A DNA stretch of 64,000 nt from Rhynchospora pubera (lineage: Eukaryota; Streptophyta; Magnoliopsida; Poales; Cyperaceae), in NCBI GenBank assembly GCA_028095005.1, contig CM051463.1, forward strand, positions 80,519,002 to 80,583,001, given 5' to 3'. A program made the position numbers and the translations under genes. This document shows positions 1-11,469 of this stretch, in pieces (positions within the stretch are counted from its first letter, which is position 1; the number at the start of each line of letters is the position of its first letter). The notes beneath the pieces are model-generated. The model worked only from the letters and a program-made list of their open reading frames with translations, ran no database searches and was not told the origin of the DNA.

Positions 1-807
1 TTTTTGTTTGCTTGGTGACCAAATAACTTTATTAATTCACCGGTACGATAAGTAAAAACTAGAGAGAGGTGAGCAAAAGTTTCGATATATTTTCATTCGT
101 TAAGTGAAGTATGTTAAATTATTTTTGTTTTCTTGACTAATTTTGTTATCATATTAAAAGTTGCACTAGGCTGAGTTCAACCGTTCAAGTCCCATATGCA
201 TTTTTAATTTCAGAAAAAGTTAGATGACAAACACCTCCCTCTTTCTTCAAAAAAAAAAAAAAAAAAAAAAAAGCTGCACAACAGACCATAAAAAAAAAAC
301 TAAATTATTACCTTGACAGCTGCTGTTCAGTTTTTGAAAAGAAAAAACAACTAAATTATTAGTTATGCTACCACTACCATTACAATATCTTCAACATATT
401 CATTTCATTTACATTCTTCTATTTGAACTTTTCTCTATTTCCTTTCTTCAACATAAAATCTAGATAGACACCCAACCTGACTCCAACCTAAAGTTGGACA
501 ACTAAAAGAAGGAAGCTAACATAAAAGATGACAAAGTATTGCTCTCTACCCTCAAACATATGAAAACATTCCTTCTTTTGACCTAAACCTTTTCTTTCCC
601 ATACCCTCCTATACAATCTATAAAAATAAACCAATACCATAATTCACAACTATATATCCTTCAGTAAAATGCAATTTGAATTGGAATCCCATCCCCCCAC
701 TCTCCACCCCCAAGAAGAAGAAGAAGAAGAAGGAAAAAAAAAAAAAAAAAGTAAAAGAGAAGCTACAGACTGTAAACCGCTATCAACCAAAAGCAAAGGT
801 ATCTGCA
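1..807. other. 3' flank and probable 3' UTR of the DA2-like gene
   Basis: AT-rich DNA with no recognisable gene. It contains a long A-run at about 249-273 and an AAG-type microsatellite at about 711-735. Part of the stretch next to position 807 should be the 3' untranslated region of the minus-strand ligase gene; I cannot place its polyadenylation site. Confidence 0.5.
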
Positions 808-3800
808 TTAGCCTGAAACCCTAGTCCTGGTCCGTGCTTCTGCCAAAGAAATGGCCAAAGCCAACCTCATCTGCTCCTCAAAACTCTCTGGGACATTCCA
901 GTTCATCGTACCAGCATCACTGTAACTGCTACTTGCACTTGCCCCTCTCTCTGCAGTTGTTGACCAATGGTCAAATTGCCGTTCCTCTCTGGTTACAAGC
1001 CCTCTTATCGGGGACCCGCACAAACTCAGATCCAAAGTTGGGTTAGCAGTCATGGCCGAAGAACTATTAGAAGTTTCTCGAAGCCCGTGCTGATGCTCCG
1101 CCAGGTCAGCAACTGCACTAGCAAGTCCAGGAGAGGAAGTCGGAGATGGTGTCATTTCAACTGTCTGAGAGGCATTGATGTCATTTGCTCGTGACTCTTG
1201 CTCCTGTTTTAAATTAAGAAGTAAATACAGTTGTATAATGCATATGGCATAATAAATTGAGACAGCAAACTCTCATGATAAGCTTACTAATCATTTTTAA
1301 AGTGTTATATGACCCTTACTTTTACCTATTTTTACTCAAAGCTGCACAAAGAAACCCTCCATCCTACCCAACAATTTATATTTCTTTTTATTTGGCTTTT
1401 GTTTCAGTACACAGGTCAAATGTCATTATCAACTAGTACACATCATATTTTGAGGTTTTGCAGGGCAAATATGAAACTTGTGCGAACAAGTAACAAGCCT
1501 CGACAGTAGACCAACAAATCAAAAAGCCAAATTCTGATTAGAATTATACTCATGATTTCTTATTCACCTGAAGTGAAAGCCACATTGCCTCCATAAGCAT
1601 CACTTCCTCCAAATCAAGATTATAGTCTCCATTCCTTCAATTAAAGAAGAATCATGTTGTGAATGTTACAGAGAATCTGGACAAATCCACACAAATCTCT
1701 ATTGCCATTTGTTTATGCTATATGCGAGATTAGTTGCTTTATTAGCCTTTGTATTAGATACTGATTCCTTTTAGCTTTCTAAATTTGTAATAGGAGCTTA
1801 TGGCATATATCTAGATAATATATCTGCTAATGTTGACTATAAATAGAGGCGCTGGCCTTTTTTGTATTTGCAGAAGAAAAATCTATTGTGTAATTTTGAA
1901 AGTTATTAGAAAGAAATAAAATCAGGGAGGGAAGGGAGTTCTTGGGAGTCTTGTGTTTATTCTGATTACCCTCTAAAACTCATTATGGTATCAGAGCGGG
2001 GGTTGATTATAGATGCTAATCGCTGATGGCAATGCCGAAGGTGATCTAGACATCTTTACATATCCCTAGTTCTTCAATCCCTCAAAACTTGTCTTCCTGA
2101 TTTCATTGCAATCTGTTTTAACCTTGTATTTGATTCTTACAATCATGACTGATAAAATTTCTCTCACCAACGTGCTTCTCAATGGTACAAATTACTTACC
2201 ATGGTGCCGCGCTATAAAAGTTGCGCTTGGAGGCAGAGCCATGGTTGGGTATATTGATGGTACCATAAAAAAGCCAGCAAAGTCGGGAGATGAATTGACA
2301 ACTTGGGAAACACACGACAATCAGGTCATGTCATGGATTTTTAACTCCATGGAACCCCAAGTCTATGAGATATTTGCATATTCTGAATCTGCACAACACT
2401 TGTGGGAATCTCTGAAGGAGATGTATGGGCAGGTGAACAATGCATCCAGAATCTTTGAACTCAAACAACAAATTGCAAACACCAAGCAAAGTTCAGAACA
2501 GTCATTCATAGAACACCTTAGTACCTTGAAGAAGCAGCTTGAAGAATTAAAGCAGTACCGACCCTCTGCATCAACAGTAGATGAGTATAAGAAAAGAGAA
2601 GAGCAAGACAAGGTCTTTACTCTTCTAGCCAGTCTCACATCTGAATATGAAGAGGTAAAGCGAGACATATTGATGCGAGCTGAATTGCCGTCATTCACCA
2701 CTGTGTGTGCCATCATCCAAGGTGAAGAAACTCGGAAACGAGTCATGAACTCCGACAATAAGGTACGGGTTCCTTCAATAAATACTGAAACTTCTGCTCT
2801 TTTTTCAAGTTCTAAAACAGGATGGAATAAGAACAAAGAAAAGAAGTCAAAATACTACTGTGATCATTGCCGTAAGGATGGGCACACCACAGACCGATGC
2901 TGGGTACTGCATCCTGAATTGAAACCAGCCAAATTCAGAAATGCAGAGGCCAAGGCCGTGGTGCATACTGATAACCATGCAGCTGCTGGTAAAGACTTTC
3001 AAACTCAACTTGACCAACTGAACCGTCAACTGCAAGTCCTTATGGAATCCCATACTAAAGTCCAAGAAACTGCAGGAGCATTAGGTACAGCTAGGGCTGA
3101 TTTGGTCAAAACTGGACTAAACATTGGTAATTGTTATGCTCTTTCCTCTATTAATAATTCTCAGATTGTAGTAGATACAGGCGCAACTGACAACCTATTT
3201 AGTTCAAGTGAGTTTCTATCAAACACCAGTCCAAATGCCAACTATTCTCATGTAACTGTTGCTAACGGAACAACAATACCTACTAAGGGAATTGGAAACA
3301 CAGAATTGTTCAAAAGGAAAATCAAGGCTGTAGTAGTTCCAGATTTAAAGACAAACTTACTCTCTGTTAGTAAATGCACTAATCTATGGAATTGTAATGT
3401 GATTTTTACTCCTCAGAAAGTAGTGTTCCAGGACCGTGTTTCGGGGAAGAAGATTGGTGAAGGTTATCTAAAAGATGGGTTGTATGTGGTGAATTTGACG
3501 ACCTCAGCTTATGCAGTTACAAGAACAAAATCTGTTACATCTCAAGTGTGGCACCAACGCCTAGGACACCCCTCTGATAGAGTGTTACACAAATTAAATA
3601 TGTTTTTAGATTTTGATTCTAGCTGTTGTGATTCTTGTCATTTTGCCAAACAACATAGATTACCTTTTCCTGAACGTTTCAATAAAACTAGTGAATTATT
3701 TGAACTAGTACATTCTGATGTGTGGGGAAATGCTCCTGTAGAATCCAAAGAAGGTTTCAAGTACTTTGTTACATTTATTGATGATAAAAGTCGTGCCACT

Positions 3801-6800
3801 TGGCTATACTTAGTTAAATCTAAAAGAGAGGTCTATGCTGTTTTTCAAGAATTCTGCAATATGGTACGAAATCAATTTAATACAAATATCAAAGTTCTTA
3901 GAACAGACAATGGTACAGAGTACACAAATCATGAATTTCAAAGTTTTATAAAACAAATGGGCATTTCTCATCAAACTTCTTGTGTTGGCACCCCACAGCA
4001 AAATGGAATTGCTGAGCGGAAAAATAGACACTTATTGGAAGTAACTAGGGCTCTATTATTCTCTGGAAACCTACCTAAACACTATTGGGCAGATGCTGTA
4101 CTTACTGCATGCTACTTGATAAATCGGTTGCCTAGTAGAGTTTTAAACTTCAAAAGTCCTTTGGAAGTGTTGTATAATCGCACAATTGACATTTCTCACT
4201 TGAGAATTATTGGGTGTATCTGTTACGTTCATTCCCAGGGTGGAGGAAAGTTGGAATCTAGGTCACACAAGTGTGTATTTCTTGGGTATTCTTCAAACAA
4301 AAAGGGTTATAAATGTTTTGACCCAGTTACTAACAAGAGTTATATTTCTCGTGATGTAGAATTTGATGAAAAGCATAAGTATTTTTCAGATGAAGTTAAG
4401 TGTCAGGGGGAGCAACTCGAGTTAAAGCAATTCACTGTTGAACCTATTCCAATCCCTGTTGATAGTGCTGAGACAAATATCAATAATCAAGCTGATGTTG
4501 AGGAGGAAACAGCTCTAGAGGAGGAACCTGATAACCCTGAAAGTCTTCAAACTAGAAGGTCTACTAGGTCTGTGCGCCAACCCACTCGGCTACGAGATTT
4601 TGTGACCTACTACACTACTCAACACCCGATCCAACAACATGTAAGGTATGACAGAATTTCTAATAATTTTTGGAACTTCTTGACTATCATTGAAGATAAA
4701 TCTGAACCTGTGAACTTTGAAGAGGCCTGTAAGAGTGAAGTTTGGAAAAAGGCCATGAATGAGGAACTAATGGCTCTTGAAAGAAATAATACATGGGAAC
4801 TGGTAAAGTTACCAAATAATAAGAAACCCGTTGGTTGTAGGTGGATTTATAAAATTAAGTTCAATAGTGATGGGTCAATTGAAAGACATAAAGCAAGATT
4901 AGTTGCTAAGGGATTTACACAAACCTATGGAATAGATTATAAAGAGACTTTTGCCCCGGTTACCAAAATGAGCACCATACGCACTGTAATGTCTGTGGCT
5001 GTTAACAATGAATGGCCCATGTTTCAAATGGACGTGAAAAATGCGTTTCTTCATGGAGAACTAGAAGAAGAAGTCTACATGGAAGCTCCACCTGGTTTAT
5101 CATTAAAACAAGGAGTAGCATGCCGACTAAAGAAGGCAATATATGGATTGAAACAGTCTCCGCGAGCATGGTATGGCAAGTTAAGCTCAGCCTTAACCAA
5201 AATTGGCTACAAGAAGAGTGACGCTGATTCATCAATGTTCACTTTTGTTTCTGATAGAGGAATTGTGATTATTCTAATTTATGTAGATGACCTTGTAATC
5301 ACAGGTAGCAATCAACATGGAATAGCAGCACTCAAAAATCACTTGAGAACAGAATTTGACATAAAAGATCTTGGATACTTAAGGTACTTTCTTGGAATTG
5401 AAGTAGCACGTTCTCATAAAGGGCTATTTTTATCTCAAAGAAAGTATGTGTTGGACTTATTGAAAGAGACTGGGAAATTAGGGGTTAAGTCATCCAATGT
5501 TCCTATGAATTATAATAACAAGGTCAGTCCAAATGAAGATATACTTGAAAATGTTAGTCAGTTTCAACGATTAGTTGGTAAATTAATTTATCTCACTATT
5601 ACTCGACCTGATATAGCTTATTCTGTGAGTTTTGTGAGTCAGTTTATGCAGAAACCAACAAGGCATCACATGGAGCTGATTAATCAAATCCTGAGATATT
5701 TGAAAAGCGCACCAGGAAGAGGAATTCTAATGAAGAATAATGGACATGTGGACATAAGTGGTTTTTCTGATGCTGATTGGGCAGGCAATCCGATGGATCG
5801 AAGATCAACAAGTGGTTTTTGCACCTTTGTAGGAGGTAATTTGGTTACTTGGAAAAGCAAAAAACAAACAGTTGTGGCAAGATCAAGTGCCGAGGCAGAA
5901 TACCGTGCAATGGCAGCAGCAACCAGTGAGATTGTGTGGTTGCGTTTACTCCTCAAAGAACTGGGTTTTGACATGCAGGGTAAATCAACCAAATTATTTT
6001 GTGATAATCAAGCAGCGATTCATATCGCTTCCAATCCTGTTTTTCATGAGAGAACTAAACATATAGAAGTAGCATGCCACTTTGTACGAGAAAAGGTACT
6101 GGACAAAACTATCGAAACACCATTCACTCGCAGCAAAGATCAGCTAGCAGACATATTCACCAAAGCCCTTCCAAAGGGAGAGTTCTGCAAATTGATGAGC
6201 AAGTTGACCTCAGACTCCATCTATGGTGCAACTTGAGGGGGAGTGTTGTGAATGTTACAGAGAATCTGGACAAATCCACACAAATCTCTATTGCCATTTG
6301 TTTATGCTATATGCGAGATTAGTTGCTTTATTAGCCTTTGTATTAGATACTGATTCCTTTTAGCTTTCTAAATTTGTAATAGGAGCTTATGGCATATATC
6401 TAGATAATATATCTGCTAATGTTGACTATAAATAGAGGCGCTGGCCTTTTTTGTATTTGCAGAAGAAAAATCTATTGTGTAATTTTGAAAGTTATTAGAA
6501 AGAAATAAAATCAGGGAGGGAAGGGAGTTCTTGGGAGTCTTGTGTTTATTCTGATTACCCTCTAAAACTCATTAAATCATAACTCAAAATTCATTATTCC
6601 CACCAAAAATTCAAAACAAATTTGTAGGTAAATAGGCCAAGAAAATCAAAGGATGTATTTTGGACTACTAATTTGAAATAATTCGTTTAACTGAAAATAT
6701 TCAGGCTTCTTTGCCAGTACCTAGCAATTGTAGAAGGGGAAGGCCTAGTGCTTGAGGGGGAAAGGCTCGCTGACTGAGAAGAAAGATATCCATCACTACT

Positions 6801-9256
6801 TGCAGCTCTCTGTGGCACTTTCAACATGGAAAAATCCAATTAAAAAAACATGCACCAACTAATGATGCTGAACAAATTTCTGAAATTAAACCCCAACTGG
6901 GTATGCAGTTAAGCAGGTGAACTCAATAATTCACTAGACCAAAAGTATGTGAGAAATAACCTGACCTCCTGAACCCCAAATGGTAACCCTTCAGGTTAAT
7001 TACAGATCTGGTGCCGGAATAATAAATTGTTCAAGTAGTATGATACCACAAGTGCTTCAGTGTTCTACTAAATAGGTCGGACGGGTCCATCACGATACTG
7101 ATCTGAACCTGACCCCCTAGAGGATCAATTGATCAATAACTGGTTACTTAAGGTGGCCCTGTCGCCCTGATCTAGCCAGGCTAGGGTCCAAGCTGTCAGC
7201 CCTGATAAATAGTTTCAAATTGCAACCCAAAACCCACTTAGAAAACATAAAAAACCTGAAAATAATTCGAAAGGAACAAACAACAGTATACATGAACTTG
7301 TAACGCCACATAAATCACGGTATTCTTCTTCACTAGGGATGGGAATGGCACTTGACGTGGCAGCATTTTTTCTCTTTTGCAATCTTTCATTTTCGTCCAG
7401 GATTTCTTGTTGCCTTAGCCTTATCTGGGCCTCTATTACCTTCTGCTCCTCCTACATCAAGAAAAATGAATAATAAGAAAAGAAAAAGGAAACGACTGAA
7501 ACAACTAAAGAGCACTCCATTATGAAACTAACTAAAGAAACCTACACTTAGAAATGAAGGTACTTTCTCTCACAAAGGTGGGCAGCAGGTGTCAGATAAA
7601 TTTCAGGCTTTCCCTCTTATGAAAATGTTTTAAGCCTAATTGCACAAAAGTGAACTTTAATGTAAACATAATTAATTTATTTACAACAAATCTTGCACAA
7701 TTGAATCTCCGAAGAGACTAAATTTACACTAGTAAATGTCAATTTGGTACAAAGTGGGCCAAAACATGAACCTACTTTAGGAGGTTGGGCTCAAACCAGC
7801 ACATATCTACCAACAGCTTCATCAGATGAAATGCCAAAGTTCAAAGATAGATCACAGATTTCTGAGGGTTTTGTGCGCACAAAATTTTACATAAAAATAC
7901 TCAAGAGGAACTTACAATATCCTCCTTGCGCTTCTCCTCCTTTGTCTTGGACCCCCGGTATTCAACAGTATAATTTGTAGTTTTACAAAAAGGGCATCTT
8001 TATAATAAAGTTAAGTAACTGACTATTTTTCACACAATTTGAAACAAGACCTATATTCCAATTTCCATGCAAAATTTAAGATGACTTTAAACAAAGGATA
8101 CAGCACATGCCGAGTTGTATGGTGCGGCTTGACCTGAAGAAAGCACTCTGAAAAAATGAAGAGCAAAATTCTTAGACCATAAGAAGTTTGAATACCAAAA
8201 TTATCATCCATACCCATCTTCTCCCCACACCTCCACCCCCACCACCAACACACACACACAAAATTTACTCTTGAAAATGCTACTCTTTTGAACTGCTTCG
8301 CTCTGAATAAATATAGTAGATATGAAGGGTAGTTTTGGCATTTAAGGGGTTGTTACGGTGCTTTCCAAAAAACTGGACGACTTGTCCCCATATCCCTCCA
8401 CTCAATCCCTTTACCAAACATAGCCTAATGAAAAATTATATGTACCTGTACATATGCACTTGGCGCAACATTTAGAGCGGTTCAGACTAGGATAATACTA
8501 CAAAAGAAACACAAATTTCAAGATGGAAGTACTATCTAGGCAAGAAATCAATGTACTAAATTTCATTCCAAAATGACAAATGAAATTGAACAGAACACAA
8601 TAACTATATAATCGCGAACCAAAAGGCACAAGGGTTGTCCTTGAGATCACATGTAAACTTGCTCTTAAGCAAGAAACAATATGTAAAAGTTAAAGAAGCT
8701 TCTTAGGACATGTTTGAGGAACATGCAATGGTATTAGAAAATTTGGGTTGTTCCCTGACAAAGGACTTCTTGAGACATGCAGTAGTATTAGGCAAACCAA
8801 TCAACTTAAAAAAAAACTCTTCTATAAAAGTACTACTTAACCGAGTTAATTATTATAGTAAATTGTTAAAACTTAAAAGAAACAACAGGTAACTAAATCT
8901 TCTACATCGATTGCAAAGCAATCAGCACAAAACTTCTAATTTAATTTACTAAGCTGACCATAGATCTGATATGTTTCAGAAACTTCTAAACCTCCAAAGA
9001 AGTTGCATGTAATCAGGACCCTTAAAATAAAATAAATTAAGTAAAAGTTCAGAAATTCAAGTACCAGAAAACAAATAGGGCACTCCTCAAGATCCACTGC
9101 CAACTCATCTTCGCCAGGATAACACGGTGCAAGCTTGCAGTCAAGGATTAACTTCCTGAGCTTTTTTTCGTCAATGCTTCCATGTGGGTATAAACCTTGT
9201 GGCCGTGTGTACCTCTCATCCACTTGTCTCCTGCTACCACATGCCGTATTCCCCAT
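808..9256 (-). CDS. DA2-like: DA2/GW2-type RING E3 ubiquitin-protein ligase (8 coding exons)
   Basis: Coding exons on the minus strand, in order: 9256-9065, 8497-8446, 8147-8102, 7997-7916, 7451-7292, 6817-6721, 1634-1568 and 1203-808, joining to 364 codons (363 residues). Borders were set by GT-AG and phase agreement. The start begins MGNTACGSRRQVDERYTRPQ, followed by the KKLRKLIL and LAPCYPGEDE motifs typical of plant GW2/DA2. The RING is split over exons 1-4: CPICF, then YYPSLNRSKCC, CICTECFLQVK and CPFCK, then NYTVEYRG and EEQKVIEAQIRLRQQE. Near the C-terminus are NLDLEEVMLMEAMWLSLQ (exon 7) and ESFEEQMRLALAISLAEART (exon 8). In rice and Arabidopsis these ligases restrict cell proliferation and seed size. 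The protein is shorter than rice GW2 (about 425 residues). The exon 5 donor has phase-compatible alternatives at 7318, so the length could be 354. Exon 7 is separated from exon 6 by a retrotransposon. Confidence 0.9.
1655..1985 (+). repeat. 5' LTR of the Copia element
   Basis: 331 bp starting TGTTGTGAATG and ending CTCATTA. The end is fixed by the PBS that follows and by the target duplication; it is TA rather than the usual CA. A TATA box (CTATAAATAGAG, 1837-1848) marks the probable promoter, and AATAAA occurs at 1915-1920. Confidence 0.93.
1986..1997 (+). promoter_or_regulatory. Primer-binding site (initiator tRNA-Met)
   Basis: TGGTATCAGAGC directly abuts the 5' LTR. It is the usual complement to the 3' end of plant initiator methionine tRNA, which primes minus-strand synthesis in Copia elements. 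Confidence 0.95.
2145..6236 (+). CDS. Copia gag-pol polyprotein (1363 residues), intact
   Basis: One uninterrupted frame encodes all retrotransposon functions. The start chosen is MTDKISLTNVLLNGTNYLPW, the typical start of a UBN2-type gag; the frame is also open 13 codons upstream. Domains in order, numbered from this Met: gag; CCHC zinc knuckle CDHCRKDGHTTDRC (239-252); aspartic protease VVDTGATDNLF (catalytic D344); GAG-pre-integrase zinc-binding region beginning WHQRLGHP (W469); integrase with catalytic D525, D588 and E624 (D-D-35-E spacing); reverse transcriptase with MDVKNAFLHGEL and YVDD (Y1046); and RNase H with SDADWAG, RSSAEAEYRAM and the C-terminal CDNQAAIHIASNP. The order PR-INT-RT-RH is diagnostic of Copia. 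No frameshift or stop is present, so the element may be autonomous. Confidence 0.97.
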   Translation: MTDKISLTNVLLNGTNYLPWCRAIKVALGGRAMVGYIDGTIKKPAKSGDELTTWETHDNQVMSWIFNSMEPQVYEIFAYSESAQHLWESLKEMYGQVNNASRIFELKQQIANTKQSSEQSFIEHLSTLKKQLEELKQYRPSASTVDEYKKREEQDKVFTLLASLTSEYEEVKRDILMRAELPSFTTVCAIIQGEETRKRVMNSDNKVRVPSINTETSALFSSSKTGWNKNKEKKSKYYCDHCRKDGHTTDRCWVLHPELKPAKFRNAEAKAVVHTDNHAAAGKDFQTQLDQLNRQLQVLMESHTKVQETAGALGTARADLVKTGLNIGNCYALSSINNSQIVVDTGATDNLFSSSEFLSNTSPNANYSHVTVANGTTIPTKGIGNTELFKRKIKAVVVPDLKTNLLSVSKCTNLWNCNVIFTPQKVVFQDRVSGKKIGEGYLKDGLYVVNLTTSAYAVTRTKSVTSQVWHQRLGHPSDRVLHKLNMFLDFDSSCCDSCHFAKQHRLPFPERFNKTSELFELVHSDVWGNAPVESKEGFKYFVTFIDDKSRATWLYLVKSKREVYAVFQEFCNMVRNQFNTNIKVLRTDNGTEYTNHEFQSFIKQMGISHQTSCVGTPQQNGIAERKNRHLLEVTRALLFSGNLPKHYWADAVLTACYLINRLPSRVLNFKSPLEVLYNRTIDISHLRIIGCICYVHSQGGGKLESRSHKCVFLGYSSNKKGYKCFDPVTNKSYISRDVEFDEKHKYFSDEVKCQGEQLELKQFTVEPIPIPVDSAETNINNQADVEEETALEEEPDNPESLQTRRSTRSVRQPTRLRDFVTYYTTQHPIQQHVRYDRISNNFWNFLTIIEDKSEPVNFEEACKSEVWKKAMNEELMALERNNTWELVKLPNNKKPVGCRWIYKIKFNSDGSIERHKARLVAKGFTQTYGIDYKETFAPVTKMSTIRTVMSVAVNNEWPMFQMDVKNAFLHGELEEEVYMEAPPGLSLKQGVACRLKKAIYGLKQSPRAWYGKLSSALTKIGYKKSDADSSMFTFVSDRGIVIILIYVDDLVITGSNQHGIAALKNHLRTEFDIKDLGYLRYFLGIEVARSHKGLFLSQRKYVLDLLKETGKLGVKSSNVPMNYNNKVSPNEDILENVSQFQRLVGKLIYLTITRPDIAYSVSFVSQFMQKPTRHHMELINQILRYLKSAPGRGILMKNNGHVDISGFSDADWAGNPMDRRSTSGFCTFVGGNLVTWKSKKQTVVARSSAEAEYRAMAAATSEIVWLRLLLKELGFDMQGKSTKLFCDNQAAIHIASNPVFHERTKHIEVACHFVREKVLDKTIETPFTRSKDQLADIFTKALPKGEFCKLMSKLTSDSIYGAT
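6233..6243 (+). promoter_or_regulatory. Polypurine tract of the Copia element
   Basis: TTGAGGGGGAG overlaps the gag-pol stop codon and directly abuts the 3' LTR. This is the expected position for plus-strand priming. Confidence 0.9.
6244..6574 (+). repeat. 3' LTR of the Copia element
   Basis: 331 bp, reading as identical to the 5' LTR. It is followed by the second AATCA target-site copy at 6575-6579, after which the original intron of the ligase gene resumes. Confidence 0.95.
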
Positions 9257-11400
9257 TTTACTGTTAGGGAATGCCCAAAACGAAATTTGTGCTATGTGCT
9301 TCAAATAGAGGCTGAGGTATACCTGAATTTTTTTTAAGATGCCATGAACAATTCTGACAATTTGAAAGAAGTACTTGAATATTGAAAAAATTTCACATGC
9401 ACAAAACCAAAACAAAATCGAAAATTTGAGTATAAAGTATTAACTGATGGATAAAGCACTTCAATAGTTTGGTTGAAAGCTTACAACAAATCTAATCAAA
9501 ACTTAACCTACATTCAGCAGACTGTATTACAGATCTACTTACATAACTGAAAAACAGACGACAAGATAATCAAGACAGATAAAAGATCTTCAAACTATTT
9601 TAGTGGAACTTCTACTCGAAAGAATGCTCTTCATAGAGACGACTGCACGAATATATAGAACGGAAGTGTAATGTGCACGCCAATTTTGTCTTTTCTGGAA
9701 AAATATTCAAAACCTTTCCTTTATTACATTTTAGTCCCTCTGGGCAAAACTACACTGAACTCCTTAATTACAATCCAGAACCTGTAATTATTGTATACTT
9801 GAACTTGACATAATAACCATGTATTCTCATCTCATGCAAGCACAATGCTATATTTTTCTAATGCTCTTTAAGACTACTTTTCTTTTCCATCAAGGCCCTT
9901 TAACTAATTTTCCTTATGTCAATTGCCCTTCCATACCTTGTCTGACAATAACTTACATTTTCGAAACTTCATGTTAGAGTAATACTAATAATTTCACGTA
10001 CAACCTATCTTTCGTACACAACATGTAGTAAATTAACAATTATACATATGCCCTTGTGATAACTTCCATTAAATTACATCAGTATAGGGAATTACTACTC
10101 TTCCCTGACTCGAACTAATATAGAAAATTTCATCCTGGACCATAGTTCAATATGTATTCTAGGCTTTAATTGAACACAATTGTACTGGTACCCCCCCCCC
10201 CCCAAAAAAAAAAAAATAAATAAATAAATAAATAAATAATAATAAATAAATAAAAAGAAAAGAAAAACTTGGTTTTTGCATGGCAACCTAATGAATTTTT
10301 TACCAGCCTAATCAACTACAATTAAACAGTTTCTTTCATATAATCAAAAATTAGGTTTGCATTCTTGCAAACATATAAATATATTGGTGCAATAAATCTC
10401 ACTATACACACCCTGACGGCCTGACGTAAATTCCCACTATGCACACCTACTCGTGAGTGGACAATCAATAACAAATAATTATAAACGGTCAATATTTGGT
10501 GAGGAAAGCAAATTCCACTTCTATCAGTTTAAAATCTACACATTAAATGCAAACAGACGGCTGAACCAAATATTTACTGGTTCAGTGCTGATTAAAAGAC
10601 TGCATTGGTAAAGATGTTAACAAGTAGGACTGGTTCATGGTTTTGAAGAATTTAACTATGGAATTTTCAGTATCCTTTCCATATTGACAATATATATTGG
10701 TAATAATCATGCAAAAACCAATATTAATTTAAGCCATGAAGAAAAAGTTGAAAACTCTAAAAAATCTTTCTTTCTGATTCTCTTGTTCATTCTCTTCTTC
10801 TTGTTTAATTTAGTGATTTTGAGAGAGACCCAAGTTACTTTGACAAAATAAATTATAAAATTACACTTCACCAACAATCATTCAAATTCCAAATGACCAT
10901 AAACTAAATACCAGAAAATGAGATGAACTTATTTGCATGTAAATGTTATACATGCCTACAGAATTCCATCAGTCTTCATTTCTCACAAATACTCCAGGGA
11001 CAGATCCTCTCCATTCGGAATTAAACTGGAGATGCGCGATATCCCTTGCGACACTGAGGCGTCAGCTCAGGCCCCAATTCATTTAAGGGACCAGTACACC
11101 CGCGCGGAGTCGACATGGCAGTGTCTGAACCGGAGAAGGGACATCTCCTGGTTCGTTCGAACTGGAGAAGAATCGTGGTATCGAAAGAACGAACGATGTA
11201 TTGTATGGTATCTGGGACTGATACGCCTAAACGGATAAGTAAAGAAATGAAGAGAAGAGAAGAGAGGATAGATACCTAGAGACTAGAGTAGAGAAGACAC
11301 CACGGCCGTACTGGTGTTGTAACTTGCAAGCACGAGGACGAGGATGATTGGGGAATGATGAAAGTGAGAAAGGCTTGCTCTTCTCTTCTGGGCAGAGCAA
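9257..11400 (-). other. Probable 5' UTR exon and leader intron of the DA2-like gene
   Basis: A minus-strand acceptor (CCCTAACAG, AG at 9262-9261) lies 5 nt upstream of the ATG, so the leader is spliced. A good donor (CTCTAG/GTATCTATCC) lies at 11,276/11,275, which gives a ~2-kb leader intron. Upstream of it the sequence is pyrimidine-rich on the minus strand and less AT-rich than its surroundings, as expected for an untranslated first exon. The transcription start is not visible; about 11,400 is a guess. Confidence 0.5.
10191..10262. repeat. Poly-C / (AAAT)n low-complexity tract
   Basis: A run of C is followed by a run of A and then repeated AAAT/AAT units, in the leader intron of the ligase gene. 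Confidence 0.9.
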
Positions 11401-11426
11401 GCTTTGTTTGAAAAGTCCGGAGCACT

Positions 11427-11466
11427 TCTTTTCTTTTCTTTTCTTTTCTTTTCTTTTCTTTTCCTT
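11427..11466. repeat. (TTTTC)n microsatellite
   Basis: About seven or eight TTTTC units upstream of the presumed first exon of the ligase gene. On the gene's strand this is a GA-rich promoter tract. Confidence 0.9.
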
Positions 11467-11469
11467 TTT

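Larger units (their letters stand above)
1655..6574 (+). mobile_element. Complete Copia LTR retrotransposon inside an intron of the DA2-like gene
   Basis: The element has two 331-bp LTRs (1655-1985 and 6244-6574), a primer-binding site, a single long gag-pol frame and a polypurine tract. It is flanked by the 5-bp target duplication AATCA (1650-1654 and 6575-6579). The LTRs look identical base for base by eye, so the insertion is young. It lies antisense to the host gene. Without the element the host intron would be 161 bp. Confidence 0.97.

Noticed and set aside
7020..7250. GC-richer stretch in the fifth coding intron as an extra exon
   Set aside because: No open phase-compatible exon with both splice sites was found, and the family's protein is already complete without it.
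10933..11238. 101-codon open frame as a separate gene
   Set aside because: It has no family motif and lies in the leader intron of the ligase gene on the opposite strand.
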